Shown: positions 33,606 through 42,238, numbered from the stretch's first letter. The stretch is 64,000 nt of DNA from Maritalea sp049801075 (GCF_049801075.1 NZ_JBNAGG010000007.1:1-64000), one strand, 5' to 3'. Program-made: numbers and translations. Notes: generated by a model from the letters alone, not told the origin.

Positions 33606-34060
33606 GGCATATACCTTATATAGAAAGCTCCGCGCACATTGGGCGCACAAGCGAATTTCCCACGGGCAACATGCCCAAGGGGTGCAACGTTCTAGAAATC
33701 AGGGGAAGCCAAACGAACCGGGTAACCGGCAGATCAGATAGCCAATGATGGCTCGAAACGTGGGCGCTATATGCGCCTTTTTTGCTCAATTGGCAAGCGA
33801 AATAAAATATTTCCCTGTTGCACCCTGCCAAATCACAAGGCCGCACTCGGTGCGGGGCCAAATATATCATATTTTTGAAATGAGGGGCCGATATCGTCCG
33901 CAATGGATTGACGGCAGGCGCCAAACCAATATAACGGCCCCAACCATTTGGACCTTGGTGAGATGCCAAGGTGGCTCTTCCAGCCGCCGATCCGCTGGAT
34001 AATCAGAATAAAGAACTCCAAACACAAATAAGCCAAAGCGCTTATGGGTACAAAATCATC
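33606..34060. other. Divergent leader region of cspA-type and SulP genes, 455 bp
   Basis: Contains the promoters of both divergent genes and a hairpin at 33952 on the SulP side. No reading frame with a ribosome site was recognised. The frame of the SulP gene stays open from a GTG at 33971, but the protein appears to begin at 34061. Confidence 0.5.
33952..33972 (+). promoter_or_regulatory. Hairpin in the SulP gene leader
   Basis: ACCTTGG / CCAAGGT with a 7-base loop, 89 bp before the SulP ATG. It has no T tract. It could be a leader structure in the mRNA or an operator; the evidence is the symmetry only. Confidence 0.35.
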
Positions 34061-35551
34061 ATGTTGAATCTCTCTCATTACCGCCAACAATGGTTCGGCA
34101 ACATTCGCGGCGATATTCTCTCAGGCATTGTCGTGGCCCTTGCCCTTATTCCTGAAGCCATTGCCTTTTCCATCATTGCAGGCGTTGACCCGAAAGTCGG
34201 GCTTTATGCCAGTTTCTCTATCGCTGTGATCATCGCTTTTGTGGGCGGTCGCCCCGGCATGATTTCTGCGGCCACTGCTGCCACCGCCGTTTTGATGGTG
34301 ACCTTGGTCAAAGAACATGGGTTGCAATATTTGCTTGCCGCCACTGTGTTGGCAGGTCTGTTGCAAATCGGCGCAGGCTTCCTCAAGCTCGGTTATGTCA
34401 TGCGCTTTGTGTCCAAATCGGTAATGACCGGTTTTGTGAACGCATTGGCCATCTTGATCTTTATGGCGCAATTGCCCGAACTTGACCCCAGCAAGGTACC
34501 GCCGCTCACCTATCTATTGGTAGCGCTTGGCCTTGCGATTATCTACCTGTTTCCCCGCATCACCAAAGCCGTGCCGTCGCCGCTTGTCACCATTATCGTG
34601 CTGACCATTCTAGCAGTGGCCTTGGGCCTAGATGTGCGCACCGTAGGCGATATGGGCGAACTGCCGGACACATTGCCTGTTTTCCTAATCCCGGACATTC
34701 CGCTGAACTTTGAGACCTTGCAGATCATCTTCCCTTATTCCTTGGCTGTGGCCGTTGTGGGGTTGCTGGAAAGCTTGATGACGCAGCAAATTGTTGACGA
34801 TTTGACCGACACCAATTCAGACCGCAACCAAGAATGTATCGGACAAGGCATCGCCAACACAGCCACCGGCTTTATTGGCGGCATGGCCGGCTGTGCCATG
34901 ATTGGCCAATCGATCATCAATGTGAAGTCTGGCGGTCGTGGGCGACTTTCGGCCTTTATCGCTGGCTCGGTTCTGCTGGTGATGGTTGTGATCCTTGACG
35001 ATATCGTTTCGATCATTCCAATGGCAGCGCTTGTGGCGATCATGATCATGGTGTCCATTGGCACATTCTCCTGGTCATCGATCAAGAATTTGAAAGAGCA
35101 TCCCAAATCATCATCCATCGTGATGGTGGCCACCGTGTTCTTTGTGATCTACACCCACAATCTCGCCATTGGCGTTTTGGTGGGCGTGTTGCTCTCTGGC
35201 ATTTTCTTCGCTTGGAAGATCGCGCAATTGTTCCGCGTGCGCACAGAAATCACCGAAGATGGCAGCCACCGGACATACTTTGTTGAGGGGCAACTTTTCT
35301 TTGCCTCAAGCGAAGATTTTATGAAAAGCTTCGACTTCAAAGAAGCGCCGGAAAAAGTTACCATCGATGTCAGCCGTGCCCATATTTGGGACATTTCATC
35401 CGTTGCCGCATTGGATATGGCGGTGCTGAAATTCCGGCGTGACGGAGCCGAGGTGGACATTGTGGGGCTGAACGCAGCTTCAGAAACCATTGTTGACCGG
35501 CTCGCCATTCACGATAAGCCGGGTGCGCTTGATGAATTGATGGGGCACTAG
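34061..35551 (+). CDS. SulP/SLC26-family anion transporter with STAS domain
   Basis: 496 residues from the ATG at 34061, where MLNLSHYRQQWFGNIRGDIL matches family starts; an in-frame GTG at 33971 would add 30 residues. About 10-12 membrane segments, with the SulP signature ALALIPEAIAFSIIAGVDP near residue 25 and GLLESLMTQQIVD near 232. The cytosolic STAS domain is at about 385-490 (VTIDVSRAHIWDISSVAALD). Family members move sulfate, bicarbonate or other anions; bicarbonate-type members share this layout. It is followed after 12 bp by a tandem universal stress protein gene. Confidence 0.93.
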   Translation: MLNLSHYRQQWFGNIRGDILSGIVVALALIPEAIAFSIIAGVDPKVGLYASFSIAVIIAFVGGRPGMISAATAATAVLMVTLVKEHGLQYLLAATVLAGLLQIGAGFLKLGYVMRFVSKSVMTGFVNALAILIFMAQLPELDPSKVPPLTYLLVALGLAIIYLFPRITKAVPSPLVTIIVLTILAVALGLDVRTVGDMGELPDTLPVFLIPDIPLNFETLQIIFPYSLAVAVVGLLESLMTQQIVDDLTDTNSDRNQECIGQGIANTATGFIGGMAGCAMIGQSIINVKSGGRGRLSAFIAGSVLLVMVVILDDIVSIIPMAALVAIMIMVSIGTFSWSSIKNLKEHPKSSSIVMVATVFFVIYTHNLAIGVLVGVLLSGIFFAWKIAQLFRVRTEITEDGSHRTYFVEGQLFFASSEDFMKSFDFKEAPEKVTIDVSRAHIWDISSVAALDMAVLKFRRDGAEVDIVGLNAASETIVDRLAIHDKPGALDELMGH

Positions 35552-35563
35552 GGGAGAAAAATA

Positions 35564-36421
35564 ATGCAAAGCCAAACCATTTTAGCCCTGGTTGATGGGT
35601 CTGCCTATTCCGAAAGCGTCTGTCATTATGCAGCGTGGATGGCCCAACGCACCACGTCAAAGGTGAAAGTCTATCACATTATGGGCCGCCGCACCGCGTC
35701 AGAGTCTGACGATTTGAGCGGTGCCATCGTGTTGGGCGCGCGCACGCAGTTGCTCGACAAGCTGAGCGCGCTCGATATGGAGCGTTCAAAGCTGGCACAG
35801 GAGCATGGCCGGGCCATTCTTGAGGATGCCAAAACCATCATCCAAGGCGATGGCGACATTGAAGTGCAAACCCGCTTGCGGCAAGGCGATTTGGTGGAAA
35901 CCATCGCCGCCAAAGAAGAAACGGGCGATGTGATCGTAGTGGGCAAACGTGGCGAAGCGCACAAAATGGCCTCTGGTCATTTGGGTTCCAATCTGGAACG
36001 AGTGATCCGCGCCAGCCATAAGCCTGTGCTGGTGGCCAACCGTGCCTTTACCCCAGTGAAAAAAGTGCTGGTGGCCTTCGATGGCGGCGCATCATCATTG
36101 AAGGCAATTGATTTGGTGGCCACATCGTCGCTTTATCAGGGACTTGAGATCACGCTCGCCTATGTGGGCAAGCCTTCTGACAAAGTGCAATCTGCCCTTG
36201 ATGCGGCAACCGAAAAGTTGAAGGCGGCCGGGCTCAACACAGAGCAAAAACTGCTGAGCGGCGATGCCGACAAAGCCTTGGCGGATATGACCAATAATGA
36301 AGATTATCAATTGCTGGTGATGGGCGCCTTTAGCCACTCGCGCTTGCGCTCATTGTTTATCGGCTCCACTACCATGGAGATGATCCGCGCCTGCAAAATT
36401 GCCATTATGCTGGTGCACTAA
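35564..36421 (+). CDS. Tandem universal stress protein
   Basis: 285 residues with two Usp domains: 1-150 (ILALVDGSAYSESV, then VVGKRGEAHKMASGHLGSNLERVIRAS) and 155-285 (VLVAFDGGASSLKA, then VMGAFSHSRLRSLFIGSTT). The G-2x-G-9x-G nucleotide motif is best kept in the first domain. ATG follows GGGGAG. Co-transcribed with the SulP transporter, so it probably modulates or accompanies transport under stress; that is inference from linkage. Confidence 0.92.
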   Translation: MQSQTILALVDGSAYSESVCHYAAWMAQRTTSKVKVYHIMGRRTASESDDLSGAIVLGARTQLLDKLSALDMERSKLAQEHGRAILEDAKTIIQGDGDIEVQTRLRQGDLVETIAAKEETGDVIVVGKRGEAHKMASGHLGSNLERVIRASHKPVLVANRAFTPVKKVLVAFDGGASSLKAIDLVATSSLYQGLEITLAYVGKPSDKVQSALDAATEKLKAAGLNTEQKLLSGDADKALADMTNNEDYQLLVMGAFSHSRLRSLFIGSTTMEMIRACKIAIMLVH

Positions 36422-36447
36422 GCAGTTTTGACAGTGCTAGATTTTTG

Positions 36448-36479
36448 ATGCCGGGAGGGGTGACCGTCCCGGCATTTTT
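36448..36479 (+). terminator. Rho-independent terminator after the SulP-Usp operon
   Basis: ATGCCGGGA / TCCCGGCAT, a 9-bp stem with a 10-base loop, followed by TTTTA. It starts 26 bp after the Usp stop. Confidence 0.85.
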
Positions 36480-36491
36480 ATGGGCAGCAGA

Positions 36492-36929
36492 TCAAATCAG
36501 TTTGTGACCCAGCTTTTTGAGCCGCCAGAAATAGGCGAGCATAAGCATGACAAACACCACATCGCCCAAAATAACGACCATTGCAAAGTTTGACGTCCAA
36601 CCGTTTAAAAACATAAACAGCAAATTCAGCGCAAAAAGCGCCTTGCCCAACCCGCCGATCATAACGATCCCGGTGTGGCGCACCGGATTATAAGCGACCA
36701 GCAAAAATCCTATGCCATATAGGAATGCAGTGCCCCACGCACCGCGATAAATAGCGATCATAACCGGATTTGTGAGGGCGCTACCGAACTCACGCTCAAA
36801 CATTGCAACCGTGTCCGTTAAGCCCGGAATGGCCCCGGCAAAGTTCCAAATGGCCGCGACAATAAAAAGCGTTCGCATCAAGCCAAGCTCTCGCTTGCCC
36901 AGTTCAGATGTGTCTGCTGCCATTTCCAT
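36492..36929 (-). CDS. Small four-helix membrane protein, unknown
   Basis: 145 residues with four hydrophobic segments near 20-42 (TLFIVAAIWNFAGAIPG), 60-83 (RGAWGTAFLYGIGFLLVA), 90-110 (VMIGGLGKALFALNLLFMF) and 112-135 (MVVILGDVVFVMLMLAYF). ATG follows GAGGAAAG. It is divergent from a TetR regulator with a palindrome in between and is probably its target. I do not recognise the family; the charge pattern gives no catalytic hint. Confidence 0.75.
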   Translation of the reverse strand: MEMAADTSELGKRELGLMRTLFIVAAIWNFAGAIPGLTDTVAMFEREFGSALTNPVMIAIYRGAWGTAFLYGIGFLLVAYNPVRHTGIVMIGGLGKALFALNLLFMFLNGWTSNFAMVVILGDVVFVMLMLAYFWRLKKLGHKLI

Positions 36930-36975
36930 TTTGTGTCTTTCCTCTGATCAATTCACATTTGCCATTGCATTAAAA

Positions 36976-36989
36976 TATAACGCGTTATA
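36976..36989. promoter_or_regulatory. Palindromic operator between TetR and membrane protein genes
   Basis: TATAACGCGTTATA is perfectly self-complementary over 14 bp. It lies 47 bp before the membrane protein start and 55 bp before the proposed TetR start, the classical place for a shared TetR operator. Confidence 0.65.
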
Positions 36990-37044
36990 ATTTAATAGCA
37001 GCATTGGTGTCAATATTGTTGAATTCGCCAAAGGAGCAAAGACC

Positions 37045-37677
37045 ATTCCCAAGAGCCCAAAACCCGCGAAGGGCCGCCCAGCCCTCACAGATAGAGATAT
37101 TGAGCGCACCCGAGATTACATTGCTGCTTGTGCGCTGCGGCTTTTCCAAAGGGATGGCTTTGAGGCAATTTCGATGCGCAAAATCGCAAAGGAAGCTGAC
37201 CTGACGGCGATGACAATCTATCGATATTTCGACGGAAAGATCGAAATTCTCAGCAAAATTTGGGTTCAAATATTTGCCGACTTGTTTGATCAGTTAGAGA
37301 TTCAGATAGAGCAGGCGCAAAGCCCGGAGCAAAGATTGCGTGTGGCGGCACTGGGCTATGTCAAATATTGGCTGGACAATCGGGAGCATTATTTTTTGGT
37401 TTTTATGTCCAAGGGCATTCAACAAACAGATGTTAAAGGCTTTATTGAACATGCAGATACTTTGGCGCGGTTCGACATTTTCCGGCGCTGCTTGGCCGAG
37501 ATATTTCCGTCCCCCTCAGCGCAGGCCCTTGTGCGGCTAAAGTCAGAGCTGTTGATTTGTACGTTGAATGGCATTGCGCAAAATCTGATTACCGTGAGCA
37601 GCTACCCGTGGGCGCCGCCTGAAGAGATTGTACAGCAGGCGATAAATGGCATTATTTCCGCGCAAGGTGACTTTTGA
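37045..37677 (+). CDS. TetR-family repressor with probable AUU start
   Basis: 210 residues if translation begins at ATT 37045. The TetR helix-turn-helix needs residues upstream of the first ATG (37174): the frame before it reads GRPALTDRDIERTRD, then ALRLFQRDGFEAIS, then MRKIAKEADLTAMTIYRYF, a complete TetR DNA-binding domain. Back to the in-frame stop at 36988 there is no ATG, GTG or TTG. AAAGGAG (37030-37036) stands 8 bases before ATT, ideal spacing. Known AUU starts are rare (infC, pcnB). The C-terminal ligand domain starts near residue 70. It is divergent from the four-helix membrane protein. Confidence 0.8.
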   Translation: MPKSPKPAKGRPALTDRDIERTRDYIAACALRLFQRDGFEAISMRKIAKEADLTAMTIYRYFDGKIEILSKIWVQIFADLFDQLEIQIEQAQSPEQRLRVAALGYVKYWLDNREHYFLVFMSKGIQQTDVKGFIEHADTLARFDIFRRCLAEIFPSPSAQALVRLKSELLICTLNGIAQNLITVSSYPWAPPEEIVQQAINGIISAQGDF

Positions 37678-37692
37678 CGCCGCCTTTGAGGC

Positions 37693-37709
37693 ATAGAAAC
37701 ACGTTCTAT
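37693..37709. promoter_or_regulatory. Inverted repeat 1 before the Fic gene
   Basis: ATAGAA-N5-TTCTAT, 51 bp upstream of the Fic start. A second copy with identical arms and spacer length begins exactly 45 bp later. Confidence 0.7.
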
Positions 37710-37737
37710 ACATCAAAAATATGTGCTATTGTGAGTT

Positions 37738-37754
37738 ATAGAAAGGAATTCTAT
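37738..37754. promoter_or_regulatory. Inverted repeat 2 over the Fic ribosome site
   Basis: ATAGAA-AGGAA-TTCTAT, ending 5 bp before the Fic ATG. The spacer contains the Shine-Dalgarno sequence AGGAA. A protein bound here, or a hairpin in the mRNA, would hide the ribosome site. Confidence 0.7.
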
Positions 37755-37759
37755 CACTC

Positions 37760-38848
37760 ATGCACTGGAATTGGCAGCATAAAAATTGGCCCAACTTCAC
37801 CTATGATGCGGAGGCGCTGAAAGAACTTGAAGCGCAGTTCCAACATCAGGCTGGCATTACGTTGGGCACCCTCAAACATATCCAAAATGACCCGAAAAAC
37901 GAACTCATTGTTGATCTGATCAGCACCGAGGCGGTCAAGACATCTGAAATTGAGGGCGAGTATTTAAACCGGGATTCCGTTCAATCCTCAGTTAAGCGCA
38001 ATTTCGGCCTTGATACCAAACAAGGGCGCGCTTCGCCAGCGGAGCAGGGGATCGCCGAAATGATGGTGGATCTTTACAAAACATTCGAAGCGCCTCTTTC
38101 AGCAGAAAAATTGAGGGACTGGCATCGCATGTTGACCGCGGGGCGACGTGATCTTTCAGACATCGGCCGCTTTCGCCAGCATGAAGAGCCGATGCAAATT
38201 GTCTCCGGTGCGGTCTATGCCCCAAAAGTGCATTTCGAGGCCCCACCATCTGACCAGGTGCCCGAGGAAATGGCCCGCTATATCTCTTGGTTCAATGATC
38301 TGCCAACGGCAACCCCGTTGACCAATGCCGCCATCGCCCATCTCTATTTTGAATGCATTCACCCCTTTGAGGATGGCAATGGGCGGATTGGCCGGGCCCT
38401 TTCAGAAAAGTTGCTATCGCAGGCGATTGGCCAGCCCACCTTGCTGGCGCTGTCGCAAACGATCGAGGGCAACCGCAAAAGCTATTACCAACATCTCGAA
38501 CGCTACAATAAGGGCCTCGAGATCACAGGCTGGATCGACTATTTCGCCCGCACCATTCTGGAAGCGCAGCTTTACTCTCAAAATTTAATCGAGTTTTTGT
38601 TGGCCAAAACCAAACTCTATGACCGCCTACAAGGCCAGCTCAATGAGCGCCAAAGCAAAGTCATTGAACGCATGTTTCGAGAGGGACCAAGCGGTTTCAA
38701 GGGTGGCCTGAGCGCCGACAATTATATAACAATCACCGGCGCCACACGCGCCACCACAACGCGCGACCTCGCCGATCTCGTAGAAAAAGACGCCCTAAGC
38801 CGCACCGGCGAACGCCGCTACACCCGCTATTGGTTGAAGGTTGAGTGA
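37760..38848 (+). CDS. Fic-domain protein with N-terminal inhibitory motif and C-terminal winged helix
   Basis: 362 residues. The start MHWNWQHKNWPNFTYD is the DUF4172-type N-terminus. An inhibitory helix motif (S/T-3x-E-G/N) reads TSEIEG at 61-66, so this is an intramolecularly restrained (class II) Fic enzyme. The catalytic motif HPFEDGNGRIGR at 201-212 is intact, as required for transfer of AMP to a protein hydroxyl. Residues about 290-362 look like a winged helix (GATRATTTRDLADLVEKD). ATG lies 5 bp after an inverted repeat. DNA binding by the C-terminus could give autoregulation. The target protein is unknown. Confidence 0.92.
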   Translation: MHWNWQHKNWPNFTYDAEALKELEAQFQHQAGITLGTLKHIQNDPKNELIVDLISTEAVKTSEIEGEYLNRDSVQSSVKRNFGLDTKQGRASPAEQGIAEMMVDLYKTFEAPLSAEKLRDWHRMLTAGRRDLSDIGRFRQHEEPMQIVSGAVYAPKVHFEAPPSDQVPEEMARYISWFNDLPTATPLTNAAIAHLYFECIHPFEDGNGRIGRALSEKLLSQAIGQPTLLALSQTIEGNRKSYYQHLERYNKGLEITGWIDYFARTILEAQLYSQNLIEFLLAKTKLYDRLQGQLNERQSKVIERMFREGPSGFKGGLSADNYITITGATRATTTRDLADLVEKDALSRTGERRYTRYWLKVE

Positions 38849-38935
38849 TTTACAATCAATTCATAAGTTCCATAAGATATATTACGCGCTTAAATGTTTG
38901 CAACAAATCGCAAAATGGCTCAAGCTAGCCCCCAA

Positions 38936-39817
38936 TCACCCAACACAAAGTGCGCCGAAGAGTGGGCTGTCGTTGCCTAGTTTGGCGGGGTGGAGTTCGG
39001 GTTGGAAGATGGTTGGCTCCGTCGCTAGCTGATCGGTGATAAGCTGGATGAAGCCGTCGGCTAGGCCTATTGATCCGCCGATGGCGATGCGTTGGAGGGC
39101 GAAGATGCTGGTGAGGTCAGCGATTTGGATGGCGATGGCGTGGGCGGCGCGGGTAATGAGTTGGCTGGCCCATTGGCTTCCGTCTTGATGGGCGGCATAG
39201 ATGGCTTTGGCGTCAAACTCCTCGTGGCCGAGCGCTGCTGCCGCGGCGGCTAAGGCACGGCCGCCTGCAACGCTTTCAACGGTGCCAAACCGGCCGCTGC
39301 CGCACATTTGATCGCCGAGTGGAGAGCGCATAAAGCCAATATGACCTGCCAATCCATTGGGGCTGATCAGGGGCTGTCCATCGAGAACTATGCCACCGCC
39401 AACACCTGTTGAAATGGTAATGTATCCGAAACGCGAGATGTTGCGCCCTGCCCCAAAATGGGCTTCGCCACAGGCTGCAGCCGCGGCATCATTTATAAGC
39501 GACACACGGTCGCCAAACCGCAATTGAAGCGCGTTGCGCACATCGATATTTTTGATCTGCGGCAATGTCTCGCCGTTTACAGCAGACCATAGGCCGCTCT
39601 GATCAACACAGCCTGTTAACGCAACGCCCAAACGATCACCATGGCGAAAGCCGAGATTGGCGAGTAATTTTTCCATGGCCGCGCACAGGTCTTCAAATGG
39701 CGCGTCGGCTTGCGTTGGGATTTGAGCTTTTTCAACCAGTTGGTTTTTTGAAAAGCGGGCAGCGGCGAGCTTGGTGCCGCCAAGATCAAGGGCAAACCCT
39801 TCCAAGCTTTTATCCAT
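38936..39817 (-). CDS. nanK: ROK-family sugar kinase, probable N-acetylmannosamine kinase
   Basis: 293 residues from the ATG at 39817, behind GAGGCG and overlapping the nanE stop by 8 bp. ROK fold: phosphate loop LDLGGTKLAAARF at the start, GVALTGCVDQSG near 65, INDAAAAACGE near 110, ISTGVGGGIVLDGQ near 137. The downstream ROK zinc motif (normally GH followed by CxCGxxGC) is GH...MCGSGRFGTVES, keeping one Cys only. It phosphorylates ManNAc to ManNAc-6-P in the sialic acid pathway, judged by its place beside nanE, the sialic-type TRAP genes and nanA. Confidence 0.85.
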   Translation of the reverse strand: MDKSLEGFALDLGGTKLAAARFSKNQLVEKAQIPTQADAPFEDLCAAMEKLLANLGFRHGDRLGVALTGCVDQSGLWSAVNGETLPQIKNIDVRNALQLRFGDRVSLINDAAAAACGEAHFGAGRNISRFGYITISTGVGGGIVLDGQPLISPNGLAGHIGFMRSPLGDQMCGSGRFGTVESVAGGRALAAAAAALGHEEFDAKAIYAAHQDGSQWASQLITRAAHAIAIQIADLTSIFALQRIAIGGSIGLADGFIQLITDQLATEPTIFQPELHPAKLGNDSPLFGALCVG

Positions 39818-40484
39818 TTGGCGCCTCTGCACTAAACCAGCTTGTCATGATCTCGAGCCGCGTCAGCGCCGTACCGACGGTCACGGCGTCTGCCCCGTGC
39901 ACAAATCCTTCACGGGCGCGTGCTGGTGAGGTGTATCGTCCCTCAGCCATGGTGAACAAGCCGAGCCGCTTAAGTTTGCGCACCATGACGTAATCGGGGA
40001 CGTCCTGGTCTGATGCTAAATGCTCACCCAAATAGCCCGAAAGGGTGGAGCCCAAAATTTGAGCCCCTTCTTCGGTGGCGCGTCGCCCATCGCTCAACTC
40101 GCCGCAATCTGCCATGGCTACCTTGCCTTGTGCCACAATTCCAGCAGCAAGGTCGGCAGTGGAATGTGGTCGTGTTCGATCCGTTCCATCATAGGCGATG
40201 ACGTCCGCCCCCGCGTCGGCCAGCGCTATTACATCTTCTAAAAAAGGTGTAATCCGCACAGGGCTATTTGGTAAATCGCGTTTCACAATGCCGATGATGG
40301 GGGCCGTGAGATGCGGCCGCACGGCTTGCACATTCTCAACTCCTTCAATGCGTACTGCTTTGGCTCCGCCAGCAATTGCTGCTTGGGCCATCGCCGCTAC
40401 AATTTGCGGGTGGTCCATTGGGCCATGATCAACTGGTTGGCAGGACACAACGATACCGCCACGCATTTGCTCTAAAACAGACAT
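39810..40484 (-). CDS. nanE: N-acetylmannosamine-6-phosphate 2-epimerase
   Basis: 224 residues. GGIVVSCQPVDHGPM at residues 9-23 and KAVRIEGVENV near 40-50 are NanE signatures, with GIVKRD near 66, VIAYDGT near 97 and MADCGEL near 120, and the phosphate site AVTVGTALTR near 202. It converts ManNAc-6-P to GlcNAc-6-P in the cytosol. It lies 3 bp after the TRAP large permease gene and overlaps nanK. Confidence 0.94.
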   Translation of the reverse strand: MSVLEQMRGGIVVSCQPVDHGPMDHPQIVAAMAQAAIAGGAKAVRIEGVENVQAVRPHLTAPIIGIVKRDLPNSPVRITPFLEDVIALADAGADVIAYDGTDRTRPHSTADLAAGIVAQGKVAMADCGELSDGRRATEEGAQILGSTLSGYLGEHLASDQDVPDYVMVRKLKRLGLFTMAEGRYTSPARAREGFVHGADAVTVGTALTRLEIMTSWFSAEAPNG

Positions 40485-40487
40485 GTA

Positions 40488-41762
40488 TTAACCCATCAAG
40501 TTTGGCAGGCCAGTGGCCAAAACGGGGAAGATGCACACCAAAATCAGCACGATGATTGGTGGCAACAGCCACGGCAGAATTGATTTAGCCAATTTCAGAT
40601 AAGGTATATTGCCCACTTGGGCCACCACAAACAAGGCCATGCCCATGGGGGGCGTTAGGATTGAGATCATCAAATTCAGCACAATGATGATGCCAAAATG
40701 CACAGGATCAATCCCAAAGCTGAGGGCAATTGGCACCAGAATGGGCACAACGATCAGCAGGATGGCCAGGCTTTCAATCAAACACCCCAGCACAAAGATC
40801 ATCAAATTGACGGCAATCAAAAAACTGATGGGGTCGTCGGCAATTGAGAGAAACAATTGTGCAATTTGTTGCGGCGCTTGTTCGCGGGCCAACACATAGC
40901 CGAGCAAGCTCACACCAGCGATGATGGTGGCAATGCCTGCCGATGTTGTGGTGGTTTCATAAAGCGCCGTCCACAAGCGTTTTATGGTGAGCTCGCGATA
41001 AAAGATCACATCAATCAAGATCGCATATAGTACCGTGATCGCCGCTGCTTCCGTCGGGCTGAAATAGCCTGAAAAAATGCCACCGACAATGACAACTGGT
41101 GTCAACAAAGCGGGCAGAGACTTGACGAACAATGTTCCAATTTCGCGATAGTTTTTGCGTGAATCCGTGGGATAGGCACGGCGTTTCGCCATGAAATACA
41201 CCATCAGCATAAGCGCGATCGCGCACATTACGCCTGGTACAATGCCGCCCAAAAACAATTTGCCGATTGAGGTGTTTGACACCACGCCATAAAGCACCAT
41301 GGTGATTGATGGGGGCACCAAGGGGCCGATCATTGATGATGCGGCGGTCACAGATCCGGCAAATTCCTCATCATAGCCAGCGTCGCGCATGGCCTCGATT
41401 TCCATTTTGCCCAAGCCGCCAGCATCTGCCAATGCAGAGCCGGACATGCCGGAGAAGAACAACGATGCCAACACATTGACGTGGCCCAACCCGCCCGTAA
41501 TGTGCCCAACCAACGCGCGGGCAAACCCGAATAAATGGTGGGTGATACGCGACGAATTGAGAATGGCAGCGGCCAGAATAAACAGCGGCACAGCTAGCAT
41601 GGGAAAGCTATTGAGCCCATCAACCATGCGTTGCACAGCGAAGGTGAGGCCCATGCCGGTATAATAAAAATAGCCCATGGAAACAAAGATCATGGCAATG
41701 CCGATGGGCACGCCAACCAGCACCATAAATAGCCAAGCAAGACCGATGATACCCAAAATCAT
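40488..41762 (-). CDS. siaM: TRAP transporter large permease, probable sialic acid SiaM
   Basis: 424 residues from the ATG at 41762, behind AAAGGAG; a longer frame start inside the small permease gene is rejected. DctM landmarks: VGVPIGIAMIFVSMG, then DAGYDEEFAGSVTAASS, PPSITMVLYGVVS and GYFSPTEAAA. About 12 membrane segments. It overlaps the small permease gene by 4 bp. Assignment to sialic acid rests on the linked nanA, nanE and nanK. Confidence 0.9.
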   Translation of the reverse strand: MILGIIGLAWLFMVLVGVPIGIAMIFVSMGYFYYTGMGLTFAVQRMVDGLNSFPMLAVPLFILAAAILNSSRITHHLFGFARALVGHITGGLGHVNVLASLFFSGMSGSALADAGGLGKMEIEAMRDAGYDEEFAGSVTAASSMIGPLVPPSITMVLYGVVSNTSIGKLFLGGIVPGVMCAIALMLMVYFMAKRRAYPTDSRKNYREIGTLFVKSLPALLTPVVIVGGIFSGYFSPTEAAAITVLYAILIDVIFYRELTIKRLWTALYETTTTSAGIATIIAGVSLLGYVLAREQAPQQIAQLFLSIADDPISFLIAVNLMIFVLGCLIESLAILLIVVPILVPIALSFGIDPVHFGIIIVLNLMISILTPPMGMALFVVAQVGNIPYLKLAKSILPWLLPPIIVLILVCIFPVLATGLPNLMG

Positions 41763-42238
41763 TTTGTGTCTCCTTTGGCTTGAAGGGTTTGCAGCTGCGC
41801 CCAAATGCGGCGCGCAATGCGATAAAGAACAAGGAAGGAGGCGAGGAAAGCAGACGCATAAAGCAGCGCATCTGATGTGGGCAAGGTCACGCTTTCATTG
41901 TTCCATGTGCGCAACACGGTTTTGTAGCCAATCCAGCTCAGATTGACCATGATGCAGAAATAAACGAGATCGATCAGCAAATAGAGAACGCCGCGGATCT
42001 TTTCCGCCAGCATTTCTGCCAAAAAGTCCATGCGCAATTGTGCGTTTTGGCGCTCCACTTCTGGGATCGCGAAAAACGCCATCCACACCCAAAGCCACCG
42101 TGCAACTTCTTCCGTCCAAACCGGACCGGGCACCAAGTTGGTGCGGCCGAGAATTTGCAAAAGCACAACTAAAATCAGCGCCACAAAAAACAAGGTGGCG
42201 ATGGTGCCTTCTAAACTATATTCGCGCTGCTTCTTCAT
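41759..42238 (-). CDS. siaQ: TRAP transporter small permease, probable sialic acid SiaQ
   Basis: 159 residues, four membrane helices, with the DctQ landmark WTEEVARWLWVWMAFFAIPE near 45 and AQLRMDFLAE near 66. It pairs with the large permease. 77 bp separate it from the binding protein gene. The start has only a weak ribosome site. Confidence 0.88.
   Translation of the reverse strand: MKKQREYSLEGTIATLFFVALILVVLLQILGRTNLVPGPVWTEEVARWLWVWMAFFAIPEVERQNAQLRMDFLAEMLAEKIRGVLYLLIDLVYFCIMVNLSWIGYKTVLRTWNNESVTLPTSDALLYASAFLASFLVLYRIARRIWAQLQTLQAKGDTK

Noticed and set aside
37174..37677. TetR gene starting at the ATG at 37174
   Set aside because: This start removes the first helices of the DNA-binding domain, which are encoded in frame just upstream behind a good ribosome site.
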